DNA from: an uncultured Bacteroidales bacterium | GTDB lineage: Bacteria > Bacteroidota > Bacteroidia > Bacteroidales > UBA11471 | Length of the DNA: 64,000 nt | Direction of reading: 5' to 3' | Assembly (NCBI GenBank): GCA_947593515.1 | Contig: CANQDQ010000005.1 | Span: 1-64,000, forward strand | Part shown: positions 6,932-16,784 of the stretch, in pieces | How positions within the stretch are numbered: the stretch's first letter is position 1 | Layout of the letters: the number at the start of each line of letters is the position of its first letter | Notes under the pieces: model-generated | What the model was told of the DNA's origin: nothing | Seen by the model: only the letters and a program-made list of their open reading frames with translations | Database searches by the model: none | Made by a program: the position numbers and the translations under genes

Positions 6932-9346
6932 ATGAAACAAAAAATTTTTGTATGTATTTTGCTGATGATGGGATTGTGTGCCGTTGCACAGGCGCAAATG
7001 TCCGATAATCAGGTGATTGCTTATGTAAAAGCAGCCAAGAGCGCCGGCAAGGGAGAAACCCAGATAGGGCAGGAGCTGATAGCCCGGGGCGTAACTCCGG
7101 CTCAAATCGAGCGGTTGAAAACCCGTTTTGAAGAAGGGCAGGGCAGTGAGGCTCAGGTTGTAGACCAGAGTGTCAGCGCCCAATATCGGGAACGTACCCG
7201 AGATGCCGCCAATGAAGTTACGGCAGGTTCTCTCGACGGAGTGGCACAGGCGGTCGATAACGTTACCGAGAGTGGTGCCGCACGGCGTCATGTTTATGGT
7301 CGTAATGTATTCAATGGCAGAACATTGACTTTCGAACCGAACGAAAATACGGCGACGCCTGAAAATTACCGCTTGGGTCCGGGCGATGAAATCATCATCG
7401 ACATTTGGGGCGAAAACGAAGCCAGTCTGCGGCAGGAAATATCGCCGGAAGGCAATATCATGGTTTCGCAGTTGGGTCCCGTATATTTGAACGGATTGAC
7501 CATAAAACAGGCTTCCGACCGAATCAAAGAGTTGTTTGCACGGAAGTACAGCGGCGTTTCGGGCGACAATCCCGATTCGCAGATACGGGTAACGCTGGGG
7601 CAGATACGCACCATACAGGTCAATATCATGGGCGAGGTGCAAATGCCGGGAACCTATCGGCTCTCGTCGTTTTCGACGCTGTTCCATGCCCTGTATCGCG
7701 CCGGCGGTGTGAGCGGTGTCGGCTCTTTGCGCAATATTCAAGTGATACGCGACGGAAAACCGTTGGCGACGATCGATGTATATCAATATCTTTTTGAAGG
7801 AAAAACTTCCGATGACATACGTTTGCAGGAAGGCGACGTGATAATCGTGCCTCCCTATGAAATCATGGCGAATATCGACGGGAATGTAAAACGTCCGATG
7901 CTTTACGAGATGAAGAAGGGCGAAACGCTTTCTACCTTGATAGAGTATGCCGGCGGGTTCACAGGCGATGCCTATACCAAAGAGATGCGCCTCGTTCGCA
8001 GAACCGGTCGTGAAAACGAATTGTTCAATATCGACAGCGACGAATACGCCTCCTATCGGTTGGAAGACGGCGATGCCATTACAGTAGGGGCTATTCTCGA
8101 CCGTTTTGCCAATCGAGTGGAAGTGCGCGGCTCCGTGTATCGTCCGGGTATGTACGAGCTTGGCGACAAAGTGAAAACGGTCAAAGAGCTTATCGCGCGT
8201 GCCGACGGTTTGAAAGAAGACGCTTTCCTCAACCGTGTGCAATTGTTCCGTGAACGCGAAGACCTGTCGCTGGAAATTTTGGCTGTCGACTTGGGCGGAT
8301 TGATGAACGGGACGCTTCCCGACATAGAACTGCGCCGCAACGATGTGCTGGTGATACCGAGCATTCACGAATTGGAAGAGCGCGGCGCATTCGTCATCAG
8401 CGGGTTGGTTGCCCGTCCGGGCGTATATCCTTATGCCGAAAACACGACGCTGGAAGACCTTATCGTCCAAGCCGGCGGTTTGTTGGAGAGCGCCTCTTCG
8501 GCAAGAGTCGATATTTCCCGTCGCTTGAAAGATCCGATGGGTATGGAAGAGGTCGATTCGTTGAGTCAGCTTTTCTCTTTCTCCGTAAAAGACGGATATG
8601 TCATCGACGGTGAGAGCGATTTCGTATTGGAGCCGTTCGATATGGTCGATATTCGCAAAAGTCCGGCTTATCAGGCGCAGCGCCGCGTACATATCGGCGG
8701 TGAAGTACTCTTTCCGGGCGGTTACGTAATTAAGGAAAAAAACGAACGCCTCTCCGATTTGGTGGCACGCGCCGGCGGGTGTACGAAAGACGCTTATATC
8801 GAAGGCGCGCGACTGATTCGCCAAATGACCGACGACGAGCGTGCCATTCGCGACAAAGTGCTGAATGTGGCTCGAAGCAGCTCCGGCGACTCGGTGGCGA
8901 TAGCTCGTCTGCAATTGTCGAATACCTATCTGGTAGGTATAGAATTGAACAAAGCGTTGAAAAAGCCCGGTTCCGATTTCGATTTGGTGCTGCGTGAAGG
9001 CGACAGGTTGGAAATACCCGAACACGAAACGACCGTCAAAATCGAAGGTCAGGTTTTATACCCCAATACGGTAACCTACCTGAAAGGGAAAAAACTGAAA
9101 TACTATATAGCCCAAGCCGGCGGATATGCACACGGGGCAAAGAAGCGCAAAGTCTATATCGTGTATATGAACGGAACTGTTGCCAAAGCAAAAAGAGGAA
9201 AAGCCCATATAGCAGAGGGCTCCCGCATTATCGTGCCGACGAAGAAAGAGCGGAAGGGGCTCAGCGTGGGTGAAATCGTCGGATTGACCACTTCGGCTGC
9301 TTCCGTTGGTACCATGGCTGCCTCTATTGCCAATTTAGCGAAATAA
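6932..9346 (+). CDS. SLBB-domain polysaccharide biosynthesis/export protein (Wza-like)
   Basis: YRLGPGDEIIIDIWGENEASLRQEISPEGNIMVSQLGPVYLNGLTI; repeated SLBB-like segments (IMGEVQMPGTYRL, VRGSVYRPGMYEL, ISGLVARPGVYPY, IGGEVLFPGGYVI). Confidence 0.92.
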   Translation: MKQKIFVCILLMMGLCAVAQAQMSDNQVIAYVKAAKSAGKGETQIGQELIARGVTPAQIERLKTRFEEGQGSEAQVVDQSVSAQYRERTRDAANEVTAGSLDGVAQAVDNVTESGAARRHVYGRNVFNGRTLTFEPNENTATPENYRLGPGDEIIIDIWGENEASLRQEISPEGNIMVSQLGPVYLNGLTIKQASDRIKELFARKYSGVSGDNPDSQIRVTLGQIRTIQVNIMGEVQMPGTYRLSSFSTLFHALYRAGGVSGVGSLRNIQVIRDGKPLATIDVYQYLFEGKTSDDIRLQEGDVIIVPPYEIMANIDGNVKRPMLYEMKKGETLSTLIEYAGGFTGDAYTKEMRLVRRTGRENELFNIDSDEYASYRLEDGDAITVGAILDRFANRVEVRGSVYRPGMYELGDKVKTVKELIARADGLKEDAFLNRVQLFREREDLSLEILAVDLGGLMNGTLPDIELRRNDVLVIPSIHELEERGAFVISGLVARPGVYPYAENTTLEDLIVQAGGLLESASSARVDISRRLKDPMGMEEVDSLSQLFSFSVKDGYVIDGESDFVLEPFDMVDIRKSPAYQAQRRVHIGGEVLFPGGYVIKEKNERLSDLVARAGGCTKDAYIEGARLIRQMTDDERAIRDKVLNVARSSSGDSVAIARLQLSNTYLVGIELNKALKKPGSDFDLVLREGDRLEIPEHETTVKIEGQVLYPNTVTYLKGKKLKYYIAQAGGYAHGAKKRKVYIVYMNGTVAKAKRGKAHIAEGSRIIVPTKKERKGLSVGEIVGLTTSAASVGTMAASIANLAK

Positions 9347-9364
9347 TATCTAAATATCGAAGCA

Positions 9365-10474
9365 ATGAAAGAAACCGATATGCCGGAACAGAATATTCCG
9401 GACACAGAAGACGAAATCGATTTGATAGAGCTTGCCCGAAAACTTTGGGTGGAGAAAAAACTCATCTTGAAGTGGTGCGGGGTGGCTGCCGTGTTGGCAA
9501 TCGTCATCGCATTCAGCATTCCCAAGCAATATACGACAGAAGTAATACTTGCGCCGGAGCTTGCCGACCAAAAGATGAACGGCAACATGGGTGCGCTGGC
9601 ATCGCTGGCAGGTGTCAATGCAGGTCAGGCGGGAGCCGATGCCGTATATCCCGATTTGTATCCCGACATCGTATCTTCCGTTCCCTTTATAGTCGAGCTG
9701 TTCGATGTGCCCGTAACCAATCTCGACGGCGATTTGCAGACCACCGTCTATGATTATATGGAGAACCATACGCGTTCGCCGTGGTGGAGCGTTATCATTT
9801 CCGCTCCGTTCAAAGCGCTCGGTTGGTTCGTTTCGCTCTTCGAAGACGAAGAGGAGGAAAAAGAGGGAATCGATGTTTTCCAATTGACGAAGCAGGAAAC
9901 CGATATCGTAAAAGCCTTGAACGACTGCATCAACGTTTCCGTCGATAAGAAAACGTCGGTGATAACGCTTGCCGTAACCATGCAAGACCCCCTCATATCG
10001 GCAGTGCTCACCGATACGGTAATGCGCAATTTGCAGGAGTATATCACGGACTACCGTACCAACAAAGCGCGGCACGATTTGGAATTTATGCAAAAACTTT
10101 ACGATGAAGCGCAGCAAAATTATTATGCCGCCCAACAGGAATATGCCGATTATGTGGATTCCAATCAGGGGCTTTCGTCGAACAGCGCGCAGACCAAACG
10201 CGAACGCCTGCAAAATGAAATGAATCTTGCCTATAATCTTTATAATCGAATGGCACAGCAGTTGCAGCAGGCGAAAGCCAAAGTGCAGGAGAGTACTCCC
10301 GTGTATGCTGTCGTGCAGCCTGCCTCTGTACCTATCAAGGCATCTAAACCTTCCAAACTTCTTATCTTGGTCGGTTGCGTGTTTTTGGCAGGAGTTATCG
10401 CTTCGGCATGGATTCTTTTCGGTCGGGGCATTGTGGAGCAGTTCCGCAAGAAACCCGAAGAATCGGTTGCTTAG
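9365..10474 (+). CDS. Wzz-type chain length determinant protein
   Basis: EIDLIELARKLWVEKKLILKWCGVAAVLAIVIAFSIPKQYTTEVILAPE N-term; C-terminal PSKLLILVGCVFLAGVIASAWIL; no kinase domain. Confidence 0.88.
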   Translation: MKETDMPEQNIPDTEDEIDLIELARKLWVEKKLILKWCGVAAVLAIVIAFSIPKQYTTEVILAPELADQKMNGNMGALASLAGVNAGQAGADAVYPDLYPDIVSSVPFIVELFDVPVTNLDGDLQTTVYDYMENHTRSPWWSVIISAPFKALGWFVSLFEDEEEEKEGIDVFQLTKQETDIVKALNDCINVSVDKKTSVITLAVTMQDPLISAVLTDTVMRNLQEYITDYRTNKARHDLEFMQKLYDEAQQNYYAAQQEYADYVDSNQGLSSNSAQTKRERLQNEMNLAYNLYNRMAQQLQQAKAKVQESTPVYAVVQPASVPIKASKPSKLLILVGCVFLAGVIASAWILFGRGIVEQFRKKPEESVA

Positions 10475-10500
10475 CCGGACGGAGGTTTGAAGAGTACGAA

Positions 10501-10532
10501 AGCGGTCGCTTAACCAAGCGACCGCTTTTTTT
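10501..10532 (+). terminator. Intrinsic terminator after wzz-like gene
   Basis: AGCGGTCGCTTAACCAAGCGACCGCTTTTTTT. Confidence 0.85.
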
Positions 10533-10565
10533 GTACATTGTCTTTTGTTGAGGAGAGCGAAGCGT

Positions 10566-10598
10566 AAAAAAAGCAGCGCGACCGACGGGTCGCGCTGC
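10566..10598 (-). terminator. Intrinsic terminator downstream of glyA
   Basis: GCAGCGCGACC-GACG-GGTCGCGCTGC, followed on the minus strand by a T-run. Confidence 0.8.
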
Positions 10599-10621
10599 GT
10601 ATTTCGATGAATCGGTGTCCG

Positions 10622-11902
10622 TTAGTAAGCGAACAGCGGATAGTTTTTCATCGTTTCGTTTACCTTCTCGCGCACGGCTTTGATGACCGCCTCGTTTTCG
10701 GGAGCGGCAAGTACGGTGTCTATCATTTCCACGATTTCGAGCATCAGCCCCTCTTTGGCGCCGCGTGTGGTGATGGCGGGCGTGCCGAGGCGTATGCCGG
10801 AAGTCTGGAACGGCGAACGGCTGTCGAACGGCACCATGTTTTTGTTGGCGGTGATGTCGGCTGCTACGAGCGCTTTCTCCGCCACCTTACCCGTGAGTTC
10901 GGGATATTTGGTGCGCAGATCTATCAACATGCAGTGGTTGTCGGTACCGTTTGAAATCACCTTGTAGCCTTTGTCTATGAAAGCCTGAGCCATGACGGCG
11001 GCGTTTTTCTTCACCTGTTTCTGGTACTCTTTGTATTCGGGTTGCAGCGCCTCGCCGAAAGCTACGGCTTTGGCGGCGATGACGTGTTCCAACGGACCGC
11101 CCTGTACGCCCGGGAAAACGGCGGAGTCGAGCAGTGCCGACATTTTTTTGATTTCGCCTTTCGGCGTCGTTTTGCCCCACGGATTGTCGAAATCCTTGCC
11201 CAACAGAATGATGCCGCCGCGCGGTCCTCTCAGGGTCTTGTGCGTCGTAGAGGTAACGATGTGGGCATATTTCAGCGGATTGTCGAGCAGTCCGGCGGCA
11301 ATAAGACCCGCCGGGTGCGCCATATCTATCATGAAGATGGCGCCTATCTCGTCGGCGATGCGGCGCATACGGGCGTAGTCCCATTCGCGCGAGTAAGCCG
11401 ACGCGCCGCCGATAAGCAGTTTCGGACGTTCACGCAATGCCACCTCTTCCATCATGTCGTAATCCACGTAGCCCGTGTCTTCCTTCACGCCGTAGTCGAG
11501 GGCGTGGAACACCAGACCCGAGAAATTTACGGGGGAGCCGTGCGACAGGTGTCCGCCGTGCGAGAGGTTCAGACCGAGAAATTTGTCGCCCGGATTGAGT
11601 ACGGCCATGAACACCGCCATGTTGGCTTGTGCGCCCGAGTGCGGCTGCACGTTCACCCATTCGGCGCCGAAGATTTTTTTCAGGCGGTCTATGGCAAGTT
11701 GTTCCGATTCATCTACCACTTCGCAGCCGCCGTAGTAGCGTTTGCCCGGATAGCCTTCGGCATATTTGTTGGTCAGGCAGGAACCCATAGCCTGCATTAC
11801 TTGGTCGCTCACGAAATTTTCCGAAGCAATCAGCTCGATGCCTTTCATCTGGCGCTGCCGCTCGCGGTCGATAATGTCGAAAATAGCATTGTCTCTCTTC
11901 AT
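10622..11902 (-). CDS. glyA: Serine hydroxymethyltransferase
   Basis: 426 aa; [65 protein letters not shown]. Confidence 0.97.
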   Translation of the reverse strand: MKRDNAIFDIIDRERQRQMKGIELIASENFVSDQVMQAMGSCLTNKYAEGYPGKRYYGGCEVVDESEQLAIDRLKKIFGAEWVNVQPHSGAQANMAVFMAVLNPGDKFLGLNLSHGGHLSHGSPVNFSGLVFHALDYGVKEDTGYVDYDMMEEVALRERPKLLIGGASAYSREWDYARMRRIADEIGAIFMIDMAHPAGLIAAGLLDNPLKYAHIVTSTTHKTLRGPRGGIILLGKDFDNPWGKTTPKGEIKKMSALLDSAVFPGVQGGPLEHVIAAKAVAFGEALQPEYKEYQKQVKKNAAVMAQAFIDKGYKVISNGTDNHCMLIDLRTKYPELTGKVAEKALVAADITANKNMVPFDSRSPFQTSGIRLGTPAITTRGAKEGLMLEIVEMIDTVLAAPENEAVIKAVREKVNETMKNYPLFAY

Positions 11903-11976
11903 TTTTTATACTTGTTTTGAGAATTTTTTCGTTTTTGAAGCCGCAAAGATAATCTTTTTTTACCGCTTGCGGGGTA

Positions 11977-12579
11977 TCATTTTCTTTTTTTCTCGACCGA
12001 CCAGCCGAATTTTCCGATTTTCTCGCCCGTGCCGTAGTAATTGCCGTGCGAATAGACCAACAGACCGGCTTTCTCCATATCGAATGCGCCGCTTTCGGGG
12101 TCGATGTAGGCGGTATCGGCGAGAATGCCCTCCACGTCGGCGATGAACATATCGTGGCTGCCGAGCCGCATGACTTCGCGCACGCGGCACTCGATGCACA
12201 TCGGCGCCTCTTTCAGGTAAGGAGCCGCCACCGTCTGCGACGGCACGGGCGTCAATCCGCACTCGGCGAATTTGTCGTAATCACGACCCGAGCGCACGCC
12301 GCACCAGTCGGTTTCGCGTGCGAGCGCTTCGGTCGTCAGGTTGATGACGAATGCCATGTTTTTTTCGATAATCGGGTGCGAATGCCGTTCGGGGCGTATC
12401 GACACGTAGCACATCGGCGGGTTGCTGCATATCGTGCCCACCCATGCGGCGGTGAGCACGTTGTACTCTTCGGGCGCGGCGCCGCAGCTGATAAGCGCCG
12501 CCGGCAGCGGATAAATCATCGTACCCGCTTTCCATGCCACCTTTTCGCCGGAGGCGGCGACACGTTTTTTCTCGCTCAT
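11977..12579 (-). CDS. Flavin reductase family protein (FMN-binding split barrel)
   Basis: GTMIYPLPAALISCGAAPEEYNVLTAAWVGTICSNPPMCYVSIRPERHSHPIIEKNMAFVINL. Confidence 0.85.
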   Translation of the reverse strand: MSEKKRVAASGEKVAWKAGTMIYPLPAALISCGAAPEEYNVLTAAWVGTICSNPPMCYVSIRPERHSHPIIEKNMAFVINLTTEALARETDWCGVRSGRDYDKFAECGLTPVPSQTVAAPYLKEAPMCIECRVREVMRLGSHDMFIADVEGILADTAYIDPESGAFDMEKAGLLVYSHGNYYGTGEKIGKFGWSVEKKRK

Positions 12580-12592
12580 GGTGCGCTGCGGA

Positions 12593-13054
12593 TTATTTGA
12601 TTTTTATCTGCTCTTTCGAGATAGCCTGTTCGCAATAGCAGCATTTCACCGTAACGTTTTCTTTGTCGATGACGTCGAATTTCGTCGCCATCGGCTCGTT
12701 GTTGGTGATGCACTTGGGGTTGGCGCAGCGTATGATGTCGTGCAGTTGGTCGGGGAGCGAAACCTCCTGTTTGTGTACGACCTGATAGTCTTTGATGATG
12801 TTTATTTTGGCTTTCGGCGCCAGAATGGCGATTTTGTTTATATCTTCCTCTTTGAAGAATGTATCGGCGATTTTTATGATGCCTTTCTTTCCTATTTTAT
12901 GGCTGTACAGGTTGTTGCCGATGGTGATGCTTTTGTCCATCGTGTCGAGGTGCAGCAGCGATACGACCTTGAACAGTTGGTCGGAAGGTATGCGGTCTAT
13001 GACCGTGCCGTTTTCGAGGGCAGCCACTTTCAGTTCTTTGTCGGACAGTTCCAT
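12593..13054 (-). CDS. pyrI: Aspartate carbamoyltransferase regulatory subunit
   Basis: [28 protein letters not shown]; zinc cysteines CANPKCITN...VKCCYCEQ. Confidence 0.96.
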   Translation of the reverse strand: MELSDKELKVAALENGTVIDRIPSDQLFKVVSLLHLDTMDKSITIGNNLYSHKIGKKGIIKIADTFFKEEDINKIAILAPKAKINIIKDYQVVHKQEVSLPDQLHDIIRCANPKCITNNEPMATKFDVIDKENVTVKCCYCEQAISKEQIKIK

Positions 13055-13076
13055 GACGGTATGTTTTGTGGGTCGA

Positions 13077-13997
13077 TTAATCCGTGATTTTTATTCCTAA
13101 CACTTTGCAGATGATAGCCTGCCGTGTGTACAGCCCGTTTTTCGCCTGCTCGAAATAGTAGGCTTTCGGGTTGTCATCGACGTCGTAAGCGATTTCGTTT
13201 ACGCGGGGCAGGGGGTGCAGTATGCGCAGGTTGGGCTTGCTGCCGGCGAGCATGGCGTTGCGCAGCGTATATACGTTTTTCACTTTCTCGTATTCCATCA
13301 GGTCGGTGAACCGCTCCCGCTGTACGCGCGTCATGTAGAGAATATCCGCGCGGTTGATGATGTCTTCGGTGAAGTCGCGGTGTTCCTCGTAGGGAATGCC
13401 GAGTTTGTCGCAATACACTTTGTACTCGTCGGGCATTTTCAGCTCTTCGGGCGCCACGAAGTGGAAGGTCGGGCGGAAGTGCGACATCGCCATCAGCAGC
13501 GAGTGCACCGTGCGTCCGTATTTCAGGTCGCCCACCATGGTGATGTTCAGGTTTTCGAGCGTGTCCTGCGTCTTGTATATGGAGTAGAGGTCGAGCAGCG
13601 TCTGCGACGGGTGTTGGTTGGAGCCGTCGCCCGCATTGATGATAGGCTTGGGCGATACTTCCGAGGCGTAGCGGGCGGCGCCGTCGAGGTAGTGGCGCAT
13701 GATAATAAGATCGACATAGTTGCTTACCATGATAATGGTATCTTTCAGCGTCTCGCCTTTGGTGGAGCTGGTGGTCGAAGCGTCGGAAAATCCGATGATG
13801 CGTCCGCCCAACCGGTTTACGGCGGTTTCAAAACTCAGTCGCGTGCGCGTCGACGGCTCGAAAAACAGCGTGGCGATGACTTTCCCCTCCAACACGCGGC
13901 GATTGGGATTCGCCTCGAACAGCTTGGCGGTTTCCAGCACTTCGAGTATTTCGTCTTTCGAGTAGTCGGTAATGGAAACTAAACTCTCTTTTTTCAT
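13077..13997 (-). CDS. pyrB: Aspartate carbamoyltransferase catalytic subunit
   Basis: [36 protein letters not shown]. Confidence 0.97.
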   Translation of the reverse strand: MKKESLVSITDYSKDEILEVLETAKLFEANPNRRVLEGKVIATLFFEPSTRTRLSFETAVNRLGGRIIGFSDASTTSSTKGETLKDTIIMVSNYVDLIIMRHYLDGAARYASEVSPKPIINAGDGSNQHPSQTLLDLYSIYKTQDTLENLNITMVGDLKYGRTVHSLLMAMSHFRPTFHFVAPEELKMPDEYKVYCDKLGIPYEEHRDFTEDIINRADILYMTRVQRERFTDLMEYEKVKNVYTLRNAMLAGSKPNLRILHPLPRVNEIAYDVDDNPKAYYFEQAKNGLYTRQAIICKVLGIKITD

Positions 13998-14161
13998 AAT
14001 ATGGTTGCGTTAAATAAGTCGGGCATAAAAAAGACCGCAGCCGGAAACATTTCCGGAACGGTCGTTCGACGAAACGATGCCGGCGCCCCTTTTCTGCAAA
14101 AGAGTTTGAATCCGTTTCCCGTCGGCAGTTGTCGTGTTTTCGGTATCATCGCTTCGTACAT
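13994..14161 (-). CDS. Putative 55-aa pyrB leader peptide overlapping the pyrB start
   Basis: ATG at 14161 reads [55 protein letters not shown] then TGA at 13996-13994, overlapping pyrB ATG (13997-13995). Confidence 0.5.
   Translation of the reverse strand: MYEAMIPKTRQLPTGNGFKLFCRKGAPASFRRTTVPEMFPAAVFFMPDLFNATIL
14027..14063 (-). terminator. Intrinsic terminator inside the pyrB leader (candidate attenuator)
   Basis: Minus strand GACCG-TT-CCGGAAA-TG-TTTCCGG-CTG-CGGTC followed by TTTTTT, located between a TACTTTTG -7 box and pyrB. Confidence 0.75.
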
Positions 14162-14327
14162 TCGTTCTTACAAAAGTACAAAAAAAATGGTATCGCCAAC
14201 ATTTCCGATAAAAATATTTTTTCGAGAATTTGTGAACAGCACCTTTGGGGTAATTTATTTCGTGATGTTGATAAAAAATGAAAAGAAAAGTATAAAAATA
14301 TGTATCTTTGCCCCAAAACGAAAAAAA

Positions 14328-15074
14328 ATGATAGGGAATAAAAAAATCGTAGTCGTGATGCCGGCTTACAATGCCGAGCAAACATTGAAGCAGACTTACG
14401 ATGAAATACCTTTCGATATTGTCGATGAGGTGATACTCACCGACGATTGCAGCAACGACAATACGGTGGACGAAGCCCGCCGCATCGGCATAAAGGAAGT
14501 ATTGGTACATAAGCGTAACAAAGGTTACGGCGGAAATCAGAAAACCTGTTACGACCGTGCGCTGGCGCTGGGTGCCGATGTGGTGATTATGGTGCACCCC
14601 GATTATCAATATACGCCGAAACTTATCGCCTCGATGGCTTACGTCATTGCAAACGGCGTTTATCCCGTCGTACTGGCATCGCGCATCTTGGGAAAGGGCG
14701 CACTCAAAGGCGGTATGCCCATGCTCAAATATATTTCCAACCGCATACTGACATTCGTGCAAAACGTGCTGCTCAACCAAAAACTTTCGGAATATCATAC
14801 CGGTTATCGGGCTTTTTCGGCAGAGGTGCTGCGGGCTATCGACTATCATGCCGGTTCCGACGACTTCGTGTTCGACAACGAAATGCTGGCGCAGATATTC
14901 TGGGCAGGTTACGAAATAGGCGAAATCACGTGTCCCACCAAATATTTTGCCGAAGCCTCGTCCATCAACCTGCGGCGCAGCGCCGTTTACGGATTGGGCG
15001 TGCTGTGGGTTTCGTTTCTTTACCGCTTGTGCAAGTGGCATTTGGCAAAGTCGAAACTTTTCCATAGAAAATAA
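14328..15074 (+). CDS. Family 2 glycosyltransferase
   Basis: MIGNKKIVVVMPAYNAEQTLKQTYDEIPFDIVDEVILTDDCSNDNTVDEARRIG; TATCTTTG -7 box at 14303-14310. Confidence 0.9.
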   Translation: MIGNKKIVVVMPAYNAEQTLKQTYDEIPFDIVDEVILTDDCSNDNTVDEARRIGIKEVLVHKRNKGYGGNQKTCYDRALALGADVVIMVHPDYQYTPKLIASMAYVIANGVYPVVLASRILGKGALKGGMPMLKYISNRILTFVQNVLLNQKLSEYHTGYRAFSAEVLRAIDYHAGSDDFVFDNEMLAQIFWAGYEIGEITCPTKYFAEASSINLRRSAVYGLGVLWVSFLYRLCKWHLAKSKLFHRK

Positions 15075-15082
15075 TTGAGGTT

Positions 15083-16669
15083 ATGATGAAGAAATACATT
15101 CCCCTGCTGGCTGTCGTGCTGGTGTTTGCCGCCGTCTATGCCTTCTGTTTCGATGCCAAACTCGACCTGAACGGCGACAATGCCGCCTATATACAGTTGG
15201 CGCGAAATCTCTCGCACGGATTGGGCTACTCCAACGTCGCGCCCGGCGGTATTACCCCTGCCGGACATTTCCCGCCCGGATATCCTTTTTTCTTGGCGCT
15301 GTTCATGTGGGTGGGAATCGATAACCTCGTATTCTTCAAAATTCTCAACGGGTTGTTGCTGCTGTTTTCCATTGTGGCGCTTTTCGCTCTGTCGCGCCGC
15401 CTTTCGGGAAACAATGTCGCTGTGGCGGCGACGGCGGCGCTGCTTACCTGTTTTTCGCCGCACCTGATGCACTTCGCGTCGATGGCGATGTCCGAAATGC
15501 TCTATCTTGCCTGCGTGGTGCTTGCTTTCGCGGCGTTGTACCGGTATGCGGTGCAGCAGCCGGCGTCGTTTTACCGGTCGCCGTGGTTTTACGCCGCATT
15601 GTTGGCAGCAGGAGCCGCCTATTATATTCGCACCGTAGGCGCGTCGATACTTTTTGCCGTGTTGCTGTTTTTCCTCTTTCGCAAAGAGTGGAAAGCTGCG
15701 GCTGCCTCCGTCGGCGGCATCGTGCTGCTGCTCCTGCCGTGGTCGATACGCAATGCGGTCTGCGGCATAGAGTCGCGCTATTTCGGTACGATTATGGTCG
15801 TCAATCCGTGGCGTCCCGAAATGGGAACCGTGTCGAGCGCGGGCGAGATGTTCTCCAAAATGATAACCAACTTCGACGAAACCGTGCTCAAAGGGTTTGC
15901 CGAAATTCTTTTTCCTTTCCTCTCTATCGATTATCAGCACCCGTCGGGATTCGGCGGCATCGTTGCCGGCTTGGCGATACTTGCGGTTGTGTTGTATGGC
16001 TGCTGGTCGCTGGGCGGAAAAAACTTCCGCTATCCTTTTCTCGGATTCATCGCGGCGAATATCGGGCTGTTTGCCTTGTGGCATGGCGGCAACGGCAGCC
16101 GCTATGTTGTGCCGGTGGCTCCGTTTCTCTACCTGTTTTTCTATTTCGGTCTGTACAATTTGTTGGTGCTGGCAGCCCGTAAAATGACGAAAACGGCATT
16201 CGATTCCGTGCGCGTGCAGCGTTGGGCATACGCGGCTTTGTTCCTGTTTATCCCCATGTACACACCCGTAGAAGCGCAGGCGCAGCTGTCGCGGCAGCCG
16301 TTCCCGCCCGCTTACCGCAACTATTTCAGGATTGCGGAAACCATGCAGAAGCAACTGCCTGCCGGTGCGATAGTCGTTTGCCGCAAGCCGGAACTGTTCT
16401 CCTATTTTGCACCGGATCACTTTGCCGACCGCTATCTGTTTACAAAAGATGCCGACGCTCTCATTGCCGACCTCGTGGCGCGAAAAGCCGATTTCGTCAT
16501 TTTGGAACAGTTGGGTTACAGCTCTACGCCGCTTTACCTTTATCCTGCCATACAGCAGAATCCCGACCTTTTTCCGGTCGTGCTGCATTTGCAGAATCCC
16601 GATACCTACCTGTTGCGATTCGACCTGAAAGCTGCCGCCGAGCATCTTGCCGGCGGACGTACGGAATAA
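15083..16669 (+). CDS. GT-C type (family 39-like) membrane glycosyltransferase
   Basis: 528 aa multi-TM; FDAKLDLNGDNAAYIQLARNLSHGLGYSNVA...FPPGYPFFLALF. Confidence 0.75.
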   Translation: MMKKYIPLLAVVLVFAAVYAFCFDAKLDLNGDNAAYIQLARNLSHGLGYSNVAPGGITPAGHFPPGYPFFLALFMWVGIDNLVFFKILNGLLLLFSIVALFALSRRLSGNNVAVAATAALLTCFSPHLMHFASMAMSEMLYLACVVLAFAALYRYAVQQPASFYRSPWFYAALLAAGAAYYIRTVGASILFAVLLFFLFRKEWKAAAASVGGIVLLLLPWSIRNAVCGIESRYFGTIMVVNPWRPEMGTVSSAGEMFSKMITNFDETVLKGFAEILFPFLSIDYQHPSGFGGIVAGLAILAVVLYGCWSLGGKNFRYPFLGFIAANIGLFALWHGGNGSRYVVPVAPFLYLFFYFGLYNLLVLAARKMTKTAFDSVRVQRWAYAALFLFIPMYTPVEAQAQLSRQPFPPAYRNYFRIAETMQKQLPAGAIVVCRKPELFSYFAPDHFADRYLFTKDADALIADLVARKADFVILEQLGYSSTPLYLYPAIQQNPDLFPVVLHLQNPDTYLLRFDLKAAAEHLAGGRTE

Positions 16670-16784
16670 AAAATCTTTTTGACAGGGAACAAAGATATTC
16701 CGGCTTTATGTCGATATGTCGGGGAAAATGGCTAACTTGCGCCCGCTTCTCCGCAGAGAGGTGATATACATAATAAAAATACCG

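Noticed and set aside
6815-9025. 736-aa minus-strand ORF
   Set aside because: Lies opposite the SLBB export gene; His/Arg/Phe-rich composition typical of antisense translation, no domain motifs.
14001-14327. 109-codon N-terminal extension of the GT2 ORF
   Set aside because: The GT2 domain starts at MIGNKKIVVVMPAYN (14328), with a TATCTTTG box just upstream; the extension runs antisense through the pyrB leader.
15020-16645. 541-aa minus-strand ORF
   Set aside because: Antisense of the GT-C glycosyltransferase; Arg/His/Gln-rich with no recognisable domain.
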